The notes under the pieces were generated by a model. The model saw only the letters and a program-made list of their open reading frames with translations, did not search any database and was not told the DNA's origin. A program made the translations under genes and the position numbers. From an uncultured Persicobacter sp. (GTDB taxonomy: Bacteria; Bacteroidota; Bacteroidia; Cytophagales; Cyclobacteriaceae): a DNA stretch of 64,000 nt. The DNA lies in the NCBI GenBank assembly GCA_947498325.1, contig CANMKE010000004.1, positions 1-64,000 of the forward strand, in the 5' to 3' direction. Shown here in pieces: positions 33,256-42,241 of the stretch; positions within the stretch are counted from its first letter, which is position 1; every line of letters starts with the position of its first letter.

Positions 33256-34587
33256 TTATTCCTCCACAAGCACCCCTCGCTTGTAGTTTTCGGTGTTTTT
33301 CACCGCACCTCTTCGGTTGTGATATTTCCATTCACCCACCTTCTGATCGCCGACATACTCCCCTTCCCAGGCCACAATTCCATTGCGGTGGTAGGTGAAA
33401 TACTTGCCATTTTTTTTGCCCCGCGCATAGTTGGCCAGGGTTGTTAATTTTCCGGAAGGGCTGTAGTTTTTTACTATGCCCGTCAGGTGCCCAAAATGAT
33501 ATTGCGCCTCCTGCTCAAGCTGTCCATTCGGATAATAAAAAATGCGCATCCCATTAATCCGGCCTTTATTATAAGGGCAACTTTCTTTCAACTTGCCATT
33601 CTGTGCATAATAAAATTGCCAAATACCTATGGCCAGATCATTGGCCCACTTTTTATCCGCGATCAACACGCCATTTTCAGCATAGCTCAGCTCCTGACGG
33701 TGGCGCCCCTTATCCGTGATTTTTATGAGCCGTTTCACCGATTCACCATTAGGGAAATACTCATAATTATCGCCATGCATTTCATTGTTTCGGAAATTGT
33801 TTTTCTGCCACAGCTTACCGCTTTCATAATAGGCCAACACTTGCCCCTCTACTTTGCCCTCTTTATAGGTACCTGATTTTTTCAGTTGCCCAGAAAGGTA
33901 GTACTCTTTAAAAGTTCCTGATTTTTTCCCGGCAAGGTGCTCGTAACTCTTTTGAAGTTGTCCGCTTTCAAAAAAGGTTTTATAAGAGCCATTCATGTAG
34001 CCATTCACAAAAGTCGCTTCGGTAGATTTATGCCCATTGGGGTAATAGGTAATGGTCAGGCCATTGGGTTTGCCATTTTTATAAACCACCGACTTCCTGA
34101 TCTTCCCATTATCATAAAAATCGTTCACCTGCCCATCAGGAGCTCCACCCGCCATGGCTGTCTGGTTCCTGATTCGTCCATCGGCATAGTAGGAAGTTAC
34201 CTCGCCAACGAGCGTATCGGCCTTAAAAGTGGCCTGCTGAATCACCACTCCCTGATCATTATAAACCTCCACCTTTCCGGATTTCAGCCCCTGGTGATAG
34301 GGAATCTCACGCATCAGCTGCCCATCGGGATAATAATCCTTGAAAGTCCCTTCTCGTTTACCTTTCTCAAAAATGCCCTCACTGGATATTTTGCCATTGG
34401 GGTGAAAAGTTTTGAACACTCCTTCTATCATAGAGCTGTCGCTGCCAATAATAAAATAGTGAGCCTTGAGTTGCTTTTGAGCCTGATCGTGGTAAATCGT
34501 TACTTCCCGCAGCGCGGGTCTTCCCTGCCCAAAAGTAGCGGCAGCAATAAAACTGAAGAATAATAAATGGATTAAGCGTTTATTCAT
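33256..34587 (-). CDS. Secreted MORN-variant repeat protein
   Basis: The 443-residue protein has a signal peptide (ending in TFGQ at about 21) followed by about fifteen tandem MORN_2-type units of the form YxPNGxLxxxxxYxxGxxxG, each about 23 residues. These are often annotated as YwqK-family antitoxins, but no toxin is present and the protein is exported. It is probably an envelope or surface beta-sheet scaffold. It is a single gene, 99 bp upstream of purC. Confidence 0.82.
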   Translation of the reverse strand: MNKRLIHLLFFSFIAAATFGQGRPALREVTIYHDQAQKQLKAHYFIIGSDSSMIEGVFKTFHPNGKISSEGIFEKGKREGTFKDYYPDGQLMREIPYHQGLKSGKVEVYNDQGVVIQQATFKADTLVGEVTSYYADGRIRNQTAMAGGAPDGQVNDFYDNGKIRKSVVYKNGKPNGLTITYYPNGHKSTEATFVNGYMNGSYKTFFESGQLQKSYEHLAGKKSGTFKEYYLSGQLKKSGTYKEGKVEGQVLAYYESGKLWQKNNFRNNEMHGDNYEYFPNGESVKRLIKITDKGRHRQELSYAENGVLIADKKWANDLAIGIWQFYYAQNGKLKESCPYNKGRINGMRIFYYPNGQLEQEAQYHFGHLTGIVKNYSPSGKLTTLANYARGKKNGKYFTYHRNGIVAWEGEYVGDQKVGEWKYHNRRGAVKNTENYKRGVLVEE

Positions 34588-34780
34588 AGCTTAAAAATAG
34601 CACAAAATTCAATAGCCTAAATAATTTTTATGCTGATATCATTTTCAAATACAACAATCACCTATTTTACTAACCTTATTTTAATATAGCAGTGATAATA
34701 ATCGACATTTAAATAAAATTTAATGATAACAATCATAAACGAACCTTAAAGGCGTCAATATTACTCTCAGTTCAACCCCC

Positions 34781-34788
34781 TACATTTG
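34781..34788 (+). promoter_or_regulatory. -7 element of RNA unit 1
   Basis: TACATTTG matches TAnnTTTG. The start of transcription is predicted at about 34794, which is exactly where the first hairpin begins (34795). No good -33 element is visible. Confidence 0.55.
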
Positions 34789-34794
34789 TATCAT

Positions 34795-34948
34795 AGTCAG
34801 TGAGCGTGCAACGAAGCACCTCAGCCAAGACTAAGTGGTTATTGTTTGTTTTATGGTTTTGCAATAACAGGAGGTGGGTTCTCCGTTATTGAAAATTTGT
34901 TTGATTGTTGATTAGATTCCCGGTTTCTTCGGAAACCGGGAGTTTTTC
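34795..34948 (+). ncRNA. Putative structured small RNA, unit 1
   Basis: P1 (34795-34832) has AGTC/GACT, TGAG/CTCA and GTGC/GCAC pairs. A conserved linker of about 25 nt (34836-34860, TGGTTATTGTTTGTTTTA...) follows. P2 (34862-34891) is CAATAA/TTATTG with GGAG/CTCC. A second linker GTTTGATTGTTGAT lies at 34899-34912. P3 is the terminator, CCCGGTTT/AAACCGGG. The unit repeats 195 bp downstream with different stems. It could instead carry a tiny ORF (GTG, then VIVCFMVLQ). Confidence 0.6.
34919..34947 (+). terminator. Terminator of RNA unit 1
   Basis: CCCGGTTT (34919-34926) pairs with AAACCGGG (34933-34940) around CTTCGG, then AG and five T. Confidence 0.85.
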
Positions 34949-34971
34949 TAAACAAGCCACGAACTGAAGAG

Positions 34972-35137
34972 TATCTATCCGAGCTTCGGCTCCGGTATTT
35001 ATATTATAGGTTGAATTTCATTTCAACCTATGGTTATTGTTTGTTTTAGGGTTTTAGAAAGGTGTAGAGGTACATCTTTCGGGTTTTAGTTTGATTGTTG
35101 ATAGCCTTTCAATGTTTGCATTGAAAGGCTTTTTTTG
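34972..35137 (+). ncRNA. Putative structured small RNA, unit 2
   Basis: The layout is that of unit 1. P1 is TAGGTTGAA/TTCAACCTA (35007-35030), with an extra GAGC-TTCG-GCTC hairpin before it (34981-34992). Linker 1 (35031-35055) differs from unit 1 at one of 25 positions. P2 is GAAAGGTGTA/TACATCTTTC (35057-35080). Linker 2 GTTTGATTGTTGAT is at 35089-35102. P3 is an 11-bp terminator. No TAnnTTTG promoter was found; it may be read through from unit 1 or use another promoter. Confidence 0.55.
35103..35136 (+). terminator. Terminator of RNA unit 2
   Basis: AGCCTTTCAAT (35103-35113) pairs perfectly with ATTGAAAGGCT (35120-35130) and is followed by T. Confidence 0.92.
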
Positions 35138-35396
35138 CTCCAATCCGAATTATTTTTGTGTAAATAGCAAAAAAATACCCTTATACAAATAGACAATCCT
35201 GTCGCCCAACATCCACTACTAACTTTTACCAAAAACAGCACCCTATTAAACTGAGGGCGCTTTTTATGTCAAACCTACTCTTTTTTGGAAGAGCGACAAT
35301 ATTACGATCATGCTCAAGAATACTAATCACAACGATAATCACTATTATTTATATGGCACGATAATTGGCTTAAAGGATTTTGTAAAAAATATCCCA

Positions 35397-36551
35397 ATGA
35401 AGCAACCAGCCGTTTTCCTCTTTTTTATTTCGCTGTTTTTTTGCGAGCACACCAAGGCACAAGATGCCACCAACGATTACGTTGAGCAAACCCCTAATTC
35501 CTTGCTTTTAGGGCCACAGTTCAAGCAAAAGCACAATGGTTATATTCTGTTGCAAAGCAGCTTCAACTTGATGTCTGGCCCTGAATACCCACAGGGATCA
35601 TCGTTTAGCATTAATCAACTCAGAATTCAGTTTAACGGTGAAATTATCCCCGGTTTGGAGTATGACGTTCGCCAAAGACTTAACGAGCCTTCACCAACTG
35701 AAAACCTCGATAACTCCTCACTGGCAACAGACTGGGCGTACCTGACCTACACCTTTCAGAATAATCTATTTATTACTGTTGGTAAACAATGGGCGGCTTA
35801 CGGAGGGTTTGAGTTTGATGCAACCCCAACAGATATTTACAAATACAGCCAAATGGTATGGTGGAAAGAGGCTTTCCTTACGGGGATTAATTTGGGCTAC
35901 AGATACAAGGAACAGGAAATTAACTTTCAGGTCGCCAATGGGCATACAGCAACCATAGAGTCTTTTTACGGTAACCTTCCGGAAGGCTTTACCCCTGCCG
36001 CCCATCCGCTACATTATGCGGTGAACTGGAATGGCGGACTTTTCAACCATTTAATAGACACCCGTTGGAGTTATGCGGTAACGCAGGAAGGCGAAGAAGA
36101 ATTTACTCAATACCTGGTACTGGGCACCAAGCTGAATCAGCCCTTCTGGCAGCTTTCTGTAGATTATCATTTATCTGCAGAAGACCTTGACAGAACCTGG
36201 TTTGCCTCAGCCCTGATGCCTGAGGATCATGCCGTTTTAAGGGACACTCGGTATCAATCAACTTTGGCTCGATTAGATGTGCAGCCTGCAGAAAGGTGGA
36301 ATTTATTCTATCAGATGGCCTATACAGACACCTATTCCTATGATGCTTCATTAGGAGAAAACAAAGGTTGGATGTACACCTCGCAGGTTCAGCAAATGGG
36401 AGTGGAATTTCAACCTATCAAAGAACAGCCTTTAAAGTTGTTTGCCACTTATATTCATGAAAAAGACCTCAAAAGTGAATTCCTGAATTCCCCAACAGCT
36501 ATCAACAAAAACTTAATGATAGGATTTCTATATAAATGGAACATCTATTAA
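35397..36551 (+). CDS. Porin, OprO/OprP-like
   Basis: The 384-residue protein is taken from ATG 35397, where a signal peptide (MKQPAVFLFFISLFF, ending in TKAQ) begins; the frame stays open to an ATG at 35310, but that would bury the signal. The mature part is a barrel with alternating strands (LLQSSFNLMSG, INQLRIQFNGEI, WAYLTYTFQNNLFITVGKQW) as in phosphate-selective porins O/P. It ends in FLYKWNIY. It may pass phosphate or other anions. It lies downstream of the two RNA-like units. Confidence 0.75.
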   Translation: MKQPAVFLFFISLFFCEHTKAQDATNDYVEQTPNSLLLGPQFKQKHNGYILLQSSFNLMSGPEYPQGSSFSINQLRIQFNGEIIPGLEYDVRQRLNEPSPTENLDNSSLATDWAYLTYTFQNNLFITVGKQWAAYGGFEFDATPTDIYKYSQMVWWKEAFLTGINLGYRYKEQEINFQVANGHTATIESFYGNLPEGFTPAAHPLHYAVNWNGGLFNHLIDTRWSYAVTQEGEEEFTQYLVLGTKLNQPFWQLSVDYHLSAEDLDRTWFASALMPEDHAVLRDTRYQSTLARLDVQPAERWNLFYQMAYTDTYSYDASLGENKGWMYTSQVQQMGVEFQPIKEQPLKLFATYIHEKDLKSEFLNSPTAINKNLMIGFLYKWNIY

Positions 36552-36732
36552 TTAAATTTCATCTTGATTTAGAGATAATTTTACCTATTAATTTTATAAA
36601 TTAATTACCCAACACACTGCCAATCAAGCAAAAAAGGGAATGATTCTCCTCATGCTTTAAAGGAAATTCAATATAATTTATCAACTAAATATTATCCTTC
36701 ATTCCATTCGTCATTTCATAAATTTAGAGTGA

Positions 36733-36763
36733 TTGGATATTGCGAAATTATCCTCTACATTTG
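36733..36763 (+). promoter_or_regulatory. Promoter of aspA
   Basis: TTG (36733-36735), a 20-bp spacer and TACATTTG (36756-36763) fit the Bacteroidota consensus. The leader to the ATG is about 36 nt. Confidence 0.72.
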
Positions 36764-36805
36764 GTCGAAGAATTTTTTTGATGCATTCCAGTAAAGCAAA
36801 ATATC

Positions 36806-38233
36806 ATGGAATATAGAATTGAACACGATCTGCTTGGGGAAAAACAAGTACCCGCAGATGCCTACTACGGTATACAGACCCTCAGAGCCATTGAGAACTT
36901 CCATATCTCAGGCGTAAAAGTAAATATGTTCCCACTTTACATTCGTGCTTTAGCGGCTGTAAAAATGGGTGCAGCAAAGGCGAATCATAACCTTGGATTA
37001 CTCCCGAAGGAAATAAAAAAAGCAATTGTTCAGGCATGTGAAGAAACCATGGATGGTCAGTTGGATGATCACTTCCCGATCGACCTGATTCAGGGCGGAG
37101 CGGGGACTTCTACCAACATGAACATCAATGAAGTAATTGCCAATCGTGCCTTGGAGATTATGGGGCATAAGAAAGGGCAATATGAATTCTGCCACCCGAA
37201 TAACCATGTTAACATGGCGCAATCGACTAACGATGCCTACCCTACGGCCATCAAGATTGCCCTGCAGTGGATGAACGAAGAGCTGGTGAAAGAACTTCAG
37301 TTGCTGATAAAATCCTTCCGCAAGAAAGGGGAAGAGTTCACCAACGTTATCAAGATGGGGCGTACCCAGTTGCAGGATGCCGTACCGATGACCCTTGGGC
37401 AGGAGTTTGAAGCATTTGCCGCAACACTTGAGGAAGAGGTTACCCGCCTGAATACGAACGCCGCACTTTTCAGAGAAATTGCGATGGGAGCAACAGCGAT
37501 TGGTACAGGTATAAATGCCGATCCGGAATATCCTGATAAAGTGGTGAAGCATTTGCGAAAAATCACAGGACTTGAGTTGGTAAAAGCCACCAACTTTATT
37601 GAGGCAACACCAGACACGGGCGCATTCGTCATTTATTCAGGAACAGTAAAACGCCTTGGGGTAAAACTTTCCAAAATCTGTAACGACCTCCGCTTGCTTT
37701 CTTCTGGTCCGCGTACAGGGTTTAACGAGATCAACTTGCCGCCAATGCAGCCGGGCTCCTCGATTATGCCTGGTAAGGTAAACCCGGTTATTCCTGAGGT
37801 GGTGAATCAGATTTGCTTCATTGTATTCGGAAATGACTTGACGGTGACCTTTGCTTCAGAGGCCGGACAATTACAGCTGAATGTGATGGAACCGGTGATT
37901 GTTAGATCATTGTTTGAAAATATTCAGATGTTACGCAGAGGGATGGACTCCTTACGTACCAATTGCGTGGATGGCATTACCGCAAACGTTGAGCACTGCA
38001 AGGAAATGGTGTTAAATTCAATTGGTATTGTTACGGCGCTGAACCCCATTCTCGGTTACGAGATCTCCTCATCGTTAGCAAAAGAAGCACTGAAAACCAA
38101 TGGATCGATCTACAAGCTGGTCCTTGAAAGAGGCTTAATCCCTAAGGACGAACTCGACCAGATCCTATCTCCTGAGAATATGGTAAAACCTCATCACCTT
38201 GACCGGATCGAAGAGGAAAACGACGATAATTAA
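36806..38233 (+). CDS. aspA: Aspartate ammonia-lyase
   Basis: The 475-residue fumarase/aspartase-family enzyme converts aspartate to fumarate and ammonia. GGAGTSTNMNINEVIANRA (about 97-115), HPNNHVNMAQSTNDAYPT and the signature GSSIMPGKVNP (about 318-328, with the catalytic Ser) are present. The N-terminal EHDLLGEKQVP and the length favour aspartase over fumarase C. It has its own promoter and terminator and converges on an aspartokinase gene. Confidence 0.93.
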   Translation: MEYRIEHDLLGEKQVPADAYYGIQTLRAIENFHISGVKVNMFPLYIRALAAVKMGAAKANHNLGLLPKEIKKAIVQACEETMDGQLDDHFPIDLIQGGAGTSTNMNINEVIANRALEIMGHKKGQYEFCHPNNHVNMAQSTNDAYPTAIKIALQWMNEELVKELQLLIKSFRKKGEEFTNVIKMGRTQLQDAVPMTLGQEFEAFAATLEEEVTRLNTNAALFREIAMGATAIGTGINADPEYPDKVVKHLRKITGLELVKATNFIEATPDTGAFVIYSGTVKRLGVKLSKICNDLRLLSSGPRTGFNEINLPPMQPGSSIMPGKVNPVIPEVVNQICFIVFGNDLTVTFASEAGQLQLNVMEPVIVRSLFENIQMLRRGMDSLRTNCVDGITANVEHCKEMVLNSIGIVTALNPILGYEISSSLAKEALKTNGSIYKLVLERGLIPKDELDQILSPENMVKPHHLDRIEEENDDN

Positions 38234-38250
38234 TCATCAAAAGAAATAAA

Positions 38251-38289
38251 AAAAGGTCGTGAATATCATTTATTCACGACCTTTTTTTT
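38251..38289. terminator. Bidirectional terminator (aspA / aspartokinase)
   Basis: AGGTCGTGAATA pairs with TATTCACGACCT around a 5-nt loop, with A and T runs on both sides. Confidence 0.92.
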
Positions 38290-38309
38290 ATATATTAAAT
38301 TACGCTATT

Positions 38310-39563
38310 TTACTTCGTTACCAACTGAAAAGTTGTCGGGGTTCGCTGTTCGGTAACCACCTCCGCTACCGAAAGATACTTCCTTTTTAATTCAGGTGTA
38401 TAATTCCTAAGCGTAATCAATTGTAAATCTTCCTGATAAGCAATTTTAAAATCTCCCTCCAATGCATCGATCAGTTTTTGAACACGATCCAGTCGGTTAT
38501 CAAAACAGATACTCAAACTCAGTGCGGTACTTTGCAGCATATTTATCTTAACACTGTGTTTGTCCAGCAGGTGAAAAATTATCGACAGATTATTCTCATT
38601 CAAAAAGGCTAAATCACGCACACTGAAGGTCATCAGGCATTGGTGATCCTTGAAAATAATATTGGGGATTTTTTTTGTATCTACTCCCCGGCCTATAGTG
38701 GTGCCCGACGCCTGTGGGTCTTCAAAAGAACGTACCAGCAGAGGAATATTTTTGTCCGCCAGTGGCTTGATCGTCTTTGGGTGAATTACCGATGCCCCGT
38801 AAAAAGTCATCTCCGCAGCTTCCTGATAGGAGATTTCTTCAAACTTAATAGTATCCGACACCCGCTTTGGGTCCGCATTCAGAATGCCTGGCACATCTTT
38901 CCAAATCGTTACCGATTCCGCATCAAGAATATTTCCGAAAATCGCCGCAGAAAAATCTGACCCCTCACGGGCAAGTGTCGTGGTTGCACCCATGCCACTT
39001 GAACCAATGAAACCCTGAGTCATCACCACCCCCGCAGCAAGCAACTGCGGAACGTCTGCCAACACCCGCTGCTCGGTCATTCCCCAGGAAATTCGCGCTT
39101 CCTGAAACCGGTCATCAGTCTTGATCACTTTTCGGGCGTCCATCCAGCACGATTTAATCCCTGAAGCCTTCAGGTACTGATTCAGTATCGCTGAACTGAG
39201 CAACTCCCCATAACTGACAACGGCGTCATACATTTGATGCTTATCGCTCCAGTCTTCGGTGAGCAATTGCTCCGCCTGCTCCAATAAGTTTCGAACAATT
39301 CCATAGGCCTGATGTGCTTTATCAGCAAACAAATCGCCCAGCATCTGCTCATGAAACTCGGTACAGACAGCCCATTCAGTCGCCCAGTCGGCTGATTTAT
39401 CCCAAGCAGCAGCCACCACCCGCTCGAGTGCATTGGTCATTTTCCCCATTGCCGACACCACCACCAACAAGTCGCCTTGCTGATGATCAGCAATAATTGC
39501 GGTCATATTTTTTACCGCATGAGCATCTTTAATAGAGGCCCCTCCAAACTTAAAAACCTTCAT
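38310..39563 (-). CDS. lysC: Aspartate kinase
   Basis: The 417-residue monofunctional aspartokinase phosphorylates aspartate for Lys/Thr/Met synthesis. The N-terminal KFGGASI (4-10), the VSAMGKMTNALE block, REGSDFSAAIFG near 207-218 and a C-terminal ACT region (from about 305) are visible. It is not fused to homoserine dehydrogenase. A bulged hairpin lies in the leader just upstream. Which isoform it is (feedback by Lys or Thr) cannot be read. Confidence 0.92.
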   Translation of the reverse strand: MKVFKFGGASIKDAHAVKNMTAIIADHQQGDLLVVVSAMGKMTNALERVVAAAWDKSADWATEWAVCTEFHEQMLGDLFADKAHQAYGIVRNLLEQAEQLLTEDWSDKHQMYDAVVSYGELLSSAILNQYLKASGIKSCWMDARKVIKTDDRFQEARISWGMTEQRVLADVPQLLAAGVVMTQGFIGSSGMGATTTLAREGSDFSAAIFGNILDAESVTIWKDVPGILNADPKRVSDTIKFEEISYQEAAEMTFYGASVIHPKTIKPLADKNIPLLVRSFEDPQASGTTIGRGVDTKKIPNIIFKDHQCLMTFSVRDLAFLNENNLSIIFHLLDKHSVKINMLQSTALSLSICFDNRLDRVQKLIDALEGDFKIAYQEDLQLITLRNYTPELKRKYLSVAEVVTEQRTPTTFQLVTK

Positions 39564-39945
39564 GATAATCTATTAAGCGGCACAGACTTATGTGCGCTTA
39601 AAAATAATAGTTTAACTTGTTAAATAAGTACCTTTTTTGAGAAATTCCGTTAAATTTATATAATCATAATTTTTCAAGATATTAGAACGTGTTCAAAACC
39701 TGACATTCACGATGAAAATCTGGAATACTGCCAAATGATGGAAAAACTTTTAGAATAGTAATGCTATTGCTGAAAGGAGTTCAAAGTCATTTTCAGTCCT
39801 CTGAATTTGCCGCTGGATGCCAATTTTTAACACACGCTTATCTTTAGTGCCATTTTTTCAGCTTAAATCAAACACTTGAAACGAAAAACTATCTTTATCT
39901 ATGTGTAAGGAGTGAAACATTCATTAACCCCCAAACAACCAACGC
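39564..39945. other. Divergent intergenic space with a leader hairpin
   Basis: This 382-bp gap lies between lysC (minus) and fbp (plus). A hairpin AGCG-(G)-CACA / TGTG-CGCT at 39575-39598 sits 12-35 nt before the lysC start and could act in the leader RNA or as an operator. No lysine riboswitch or leader peptide was recognised. The rest is AT-rich without structure that I can name. Confidence 0.5.
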
Positions 39946-40950
39946 ATGTCATTTAAAAAATTTGACTTTGAGGTAGGATTGCCTCTCGACCGTTTCATCA
40001 AGAAAAAACAAGACGATTTCCCCTATGCCACTGGGGAGCTCTCGCAACTCCTCCGCGACATTGCCCTTGCGGGCAAACTCGTTAACCTGGCCATCAGTAA
40101 ATCTGGCCTTTTGGGCATTGAGGGCGCAATGGGCAAAAACAATGTGCAGGGAGAAGCCCAGCAACACCTTGATGTGATTGCCAACGACCGGTTCATCAAT
40201 GCACTGAAGAACGGTGGCGAAGTGGCGGGTATTATTTCTGAAGAAGAAGACAATATCATTAAGGTAAACTGCGATGGCAAGTACATTGTGGCTATTGATC
40301 CTCTTGATGGCTCTTCCAATATTGATGTTAATGTCTCAATTGGCACCATTTTCTCCATTTATCGCCGCAAGTCGGAAATTGGAGGAAAGGTTACGAAAGA
40401 AGATGTGCTGCAGAGCGGGAATCAACAAGTAGCCGCAGGGTATCTGCTTTACGGATCCTCCTCTATGCTGGTATTTACAACAGGTGCGGGAGTGTATGGC
40501 TTCACTTATGAACCATCGATTGGCGAATTCTTCCTTTCCCACAACAACATTCAAATCCCTGAAAAGGAAACTTACTACTCTGTGAATGAGGGCTCGTATT
40601 TCAATTTCGATGACAGCATTCGCCAATATATCGATCAGTGCAAAAAATCGGGAATTTCTGCACGGTACATCGGCTCGTTGGTGGCGGATTTCCACCGTAA
40701 TTTACTCAAAGGCGGAATTTACTTCTACCCAAGAACGAAGAGCTACCCTGAAGGAAAATTAAGACTCTGCTATGAGTGCAACGCACTGGCATTTTTGGTG
40801 GAACAGGCCGGGGGCATGGCCTCCAATGGGCAACAGCGAATTTTGGATATCAAACCTGAGAGCATGCATCAGCGATGCCCTATGTATATCGGAAATAAAA
40901 GCATGGTTGAAGAGGTCATTAGCCTGATAAATGAAGTCGCTACCCCTTAA
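39946..40950 (+). CDS. fbp: Fructose-1,6-bisphosphatase, class I
   Basis: The 334-residue enzyme makes fructose-6-phosphate in gluconeogenesis. Metal and substrate motifs are visible: SEEEDN near 98-103, [14 protein letters not shown] (the signature D-P-L-D-G-S) near 119-132, and [20 protein letters not shown] and [21 protein letters not shown] in the C-terminal half. The length is normal. It is a single gene with a terminator. Confidence 0.96.
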   Translation: MSFKKFDFEVGLPLDRFIKKKQDDFPYATGELSQLLRDIALAGKLVNLAISKSGLLGIEGAMGKNNVQGEAQQHLDVIANDRFINALKNGGEVAGIISEEEDNIIKVNCDGKYIVAIDPLDGSSNIDVNVSIGTIFSIYRRKSEIGGKVTKEDVLQSGNQQVAAGYLLYGSSSMLVFTTGAGVYGFTYEPSIGEFFLSHNNIQIPEKETYYSVNEGSYFNFDDSIRQYIDQCKKSGISARYIGSLVADFHRNLLKGGIYFYPRTKSYPEGKLRLCYECNALAFLVEQAGGMASNGQQRILDIKPESMHQRCPMYIGNKSMVEEVISLINEVATP

Positions 40951-40973
40951 AAACATTTAAATTGCATCAAAAA

Positions 40974-41001
40974 AACACCGTTTCCTACGGTGTTTTTTTT
41001 C
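40974..41001 (+). terminator. Terminator of fbp
   Basis: AACACCG (40974-40980) pairs with CGGTGTT (40988-40994) around a 7-nt loop, followed by eight T. Confidence 0.92.
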
Positions 41002-41077
41002 GCTTTTCCCATTTTTTGCAACAAGGTAAAACTTCTTTTTCCCTACCTTTCCTTTGCAAAACCAAGAACGAATTAAA

Positions 41078-42061
41078 ATGGGACATCATCACGGGCATCA
41101 CCATCACAGCAGTCAACTGAATGGCAGAAACCTCTTCCTGACCATCCTGCTTAATATTGGAATTACCGCTGTACAAATTGTTGTGGCAATATTTACCGGC
41201 AGCCTGGCGCTACTCACCGATGCCGCACACAATTTTAGCGACGCACTGTCGATCGTTATCAGCTGGGGAGCCAATCGCATGAGTCAGAAGCAGCCTGATG
41301 GTCATGCCACCTATGGTTATTACCGTGCGGAAATTTTATCAGCCCTGATTAACGGTTTAGCCTTGCTGATTATTGCTGGGGTGCTGCTTTATGAAAGTCT
41401 ACTGCGGCTCATCTCGGGCGCGACTGGAAGCCTCAACAACCCTCTTTGGATACTTGCCGCTGCCGCTTTCAGTGTAGTTGCCAATGGCATCAGTGTTTTA
41501 CTACTTCATCACGACGCCAAAGACAGCCTCAACATCCGGTCGGCTTACCTCCACCTGCTCACCGACCTGATGACCTCCATTGCCGTGATTATCGGTGCGG
41601 CTGCCATGTGGTTTTTTGAAATTTACTGGCTTGATGCCGCCATTGCCACAGGCATTTCCGCCTACCTCGTATATTCAAGTTATCCCCTACTGAAAAATTG
41701 CTACCAGATTATTATGCAGATCAGCCCAATAGAGGTTTCTCCTGCCGATATGATTACGGTTGCACGACAAACCAAGGGAGTCGTTTCGTTGCATGATGTC
41801 CACCTTTGGCAAATGAACGAGCACCAGAATATGATGGAGGCGCATGTTGTTCTGGATGATAATTACGACCTAAAGACCACCAATATCATCATTGATAAAC
41901 TCAAAAAGTCCCTCGACAAAAAGTTTGACCTGGCGCACATCACTTTGCAGCCTGAAGTTCTTCAATGTCCGGCGAGTGTATTTTCAAGGGAGTACTATGA
42001 GGAAGGTGCCATCCGTGAACCACAAAAATGCGATCACAAACATCATCATCATCATCATTAA
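41078..42061 (+). CDS. CDF-family metal cation exporter (ZitB/CzcD type)
   Basis: The 327-residue protein has six membrane segments. The first metal site is in TM2, LLTDAAHNFSDALS, with Asp48, His51 and Asp55; the second is HLLTDLMTS in TM5. A cytoplasmic domain follows (VVSLHDVHLWQM). Both ends are His-rich: MGHHHGHHHH at the N-terminus and a natural hexahistidine at the C-terminus (DHKHHHHHH). I use ATG 41078; a TTG at 41054 is in frame. It probably exports Zn2+, perhaps also Co2+ or Cd2+. Confidence 0.92.
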   Translation: MGHHHGHHHHSSQLNGRNLFLTILLNIGITAVQIVVAIFTGSLALLTDAAHNFSDALSIVISWGANRMSQKQPDGHATYGYYRAEILSALINGLALLIIAGVLLYESLLRLISGATGSLNNPLWILAAAAFSVVANGISVLLLHHDAKDSLNIRSAYLHLLTDLMTSIAVIIGAAAMWFFEIYWLDAAIATGISAYLVYSSYPLLKNCYQIIMQISPIEVSPADMITVARQTKGVVSLHDVHLWQMNEHQNMMEAHVVLDDNYDLKTTNIIIDKLKKSLDKKFDLAHITLQPEVLQCPASVFSREYYEEGAIREPQKCDHKHHHHHH

Positions 42062-42241
42062 GGATAAAAGCATAAATTACCGCCCATTTCACCATGAATA
42101 GGCGGTATTGCTTGAGCCTATACTCATAGTAACCCATAAATGATGCTCCCTTCCATTCTTTGAAGACCTGGCTCAAACTGACGCCTTTGAACGAATTGGG
42201 CGGGTCAAAAACAACCTTTTCAGACAATCAGAATAAGGCGA

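Larger units (their letters stand above)
34588..35396. other. Gene-free region holding two RNA-like units
   Basis: This 809-bp gap lies between the divergent MORN and porin genes. 34795-35137 holds two tandem structured units, described separately. The stretch 34588-34780 shows only AT-rich sequence, and 35138-35396 shows no further hairpin with a T-run. Confidence 0.6.

Noticed and set aside
33937-34563. 208-residue plus-strand ORF opposite the MORN-repeat gene
   Set aside because: Its repeats mirror the tandem repeats of the real gene on the other strand.
33256-34587. Reading the MORN-repeat protein as a YwqK-type antitoxin of a toxin-antitoxin pair
   Set aside because: It has a signal peptide and there is no toxin gene beside it; the family name is misleading here.
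35310-35396. N-terminal extension of the porin from ATG 35310, or a His/Tyr-rich leader peptide
   Set aside because: The frame runs straight into the porin with no stop, and the clear signal peptide starts at 35397; His and Tyr codons are not clustered enough for a leader.
42078-42107. Hairpin TACCGCC/GGCGGTA after the CDF gene as a terminator
   Set aside because: No T-run follows on either strand, so it is at best a weak or Rho-assisted end.
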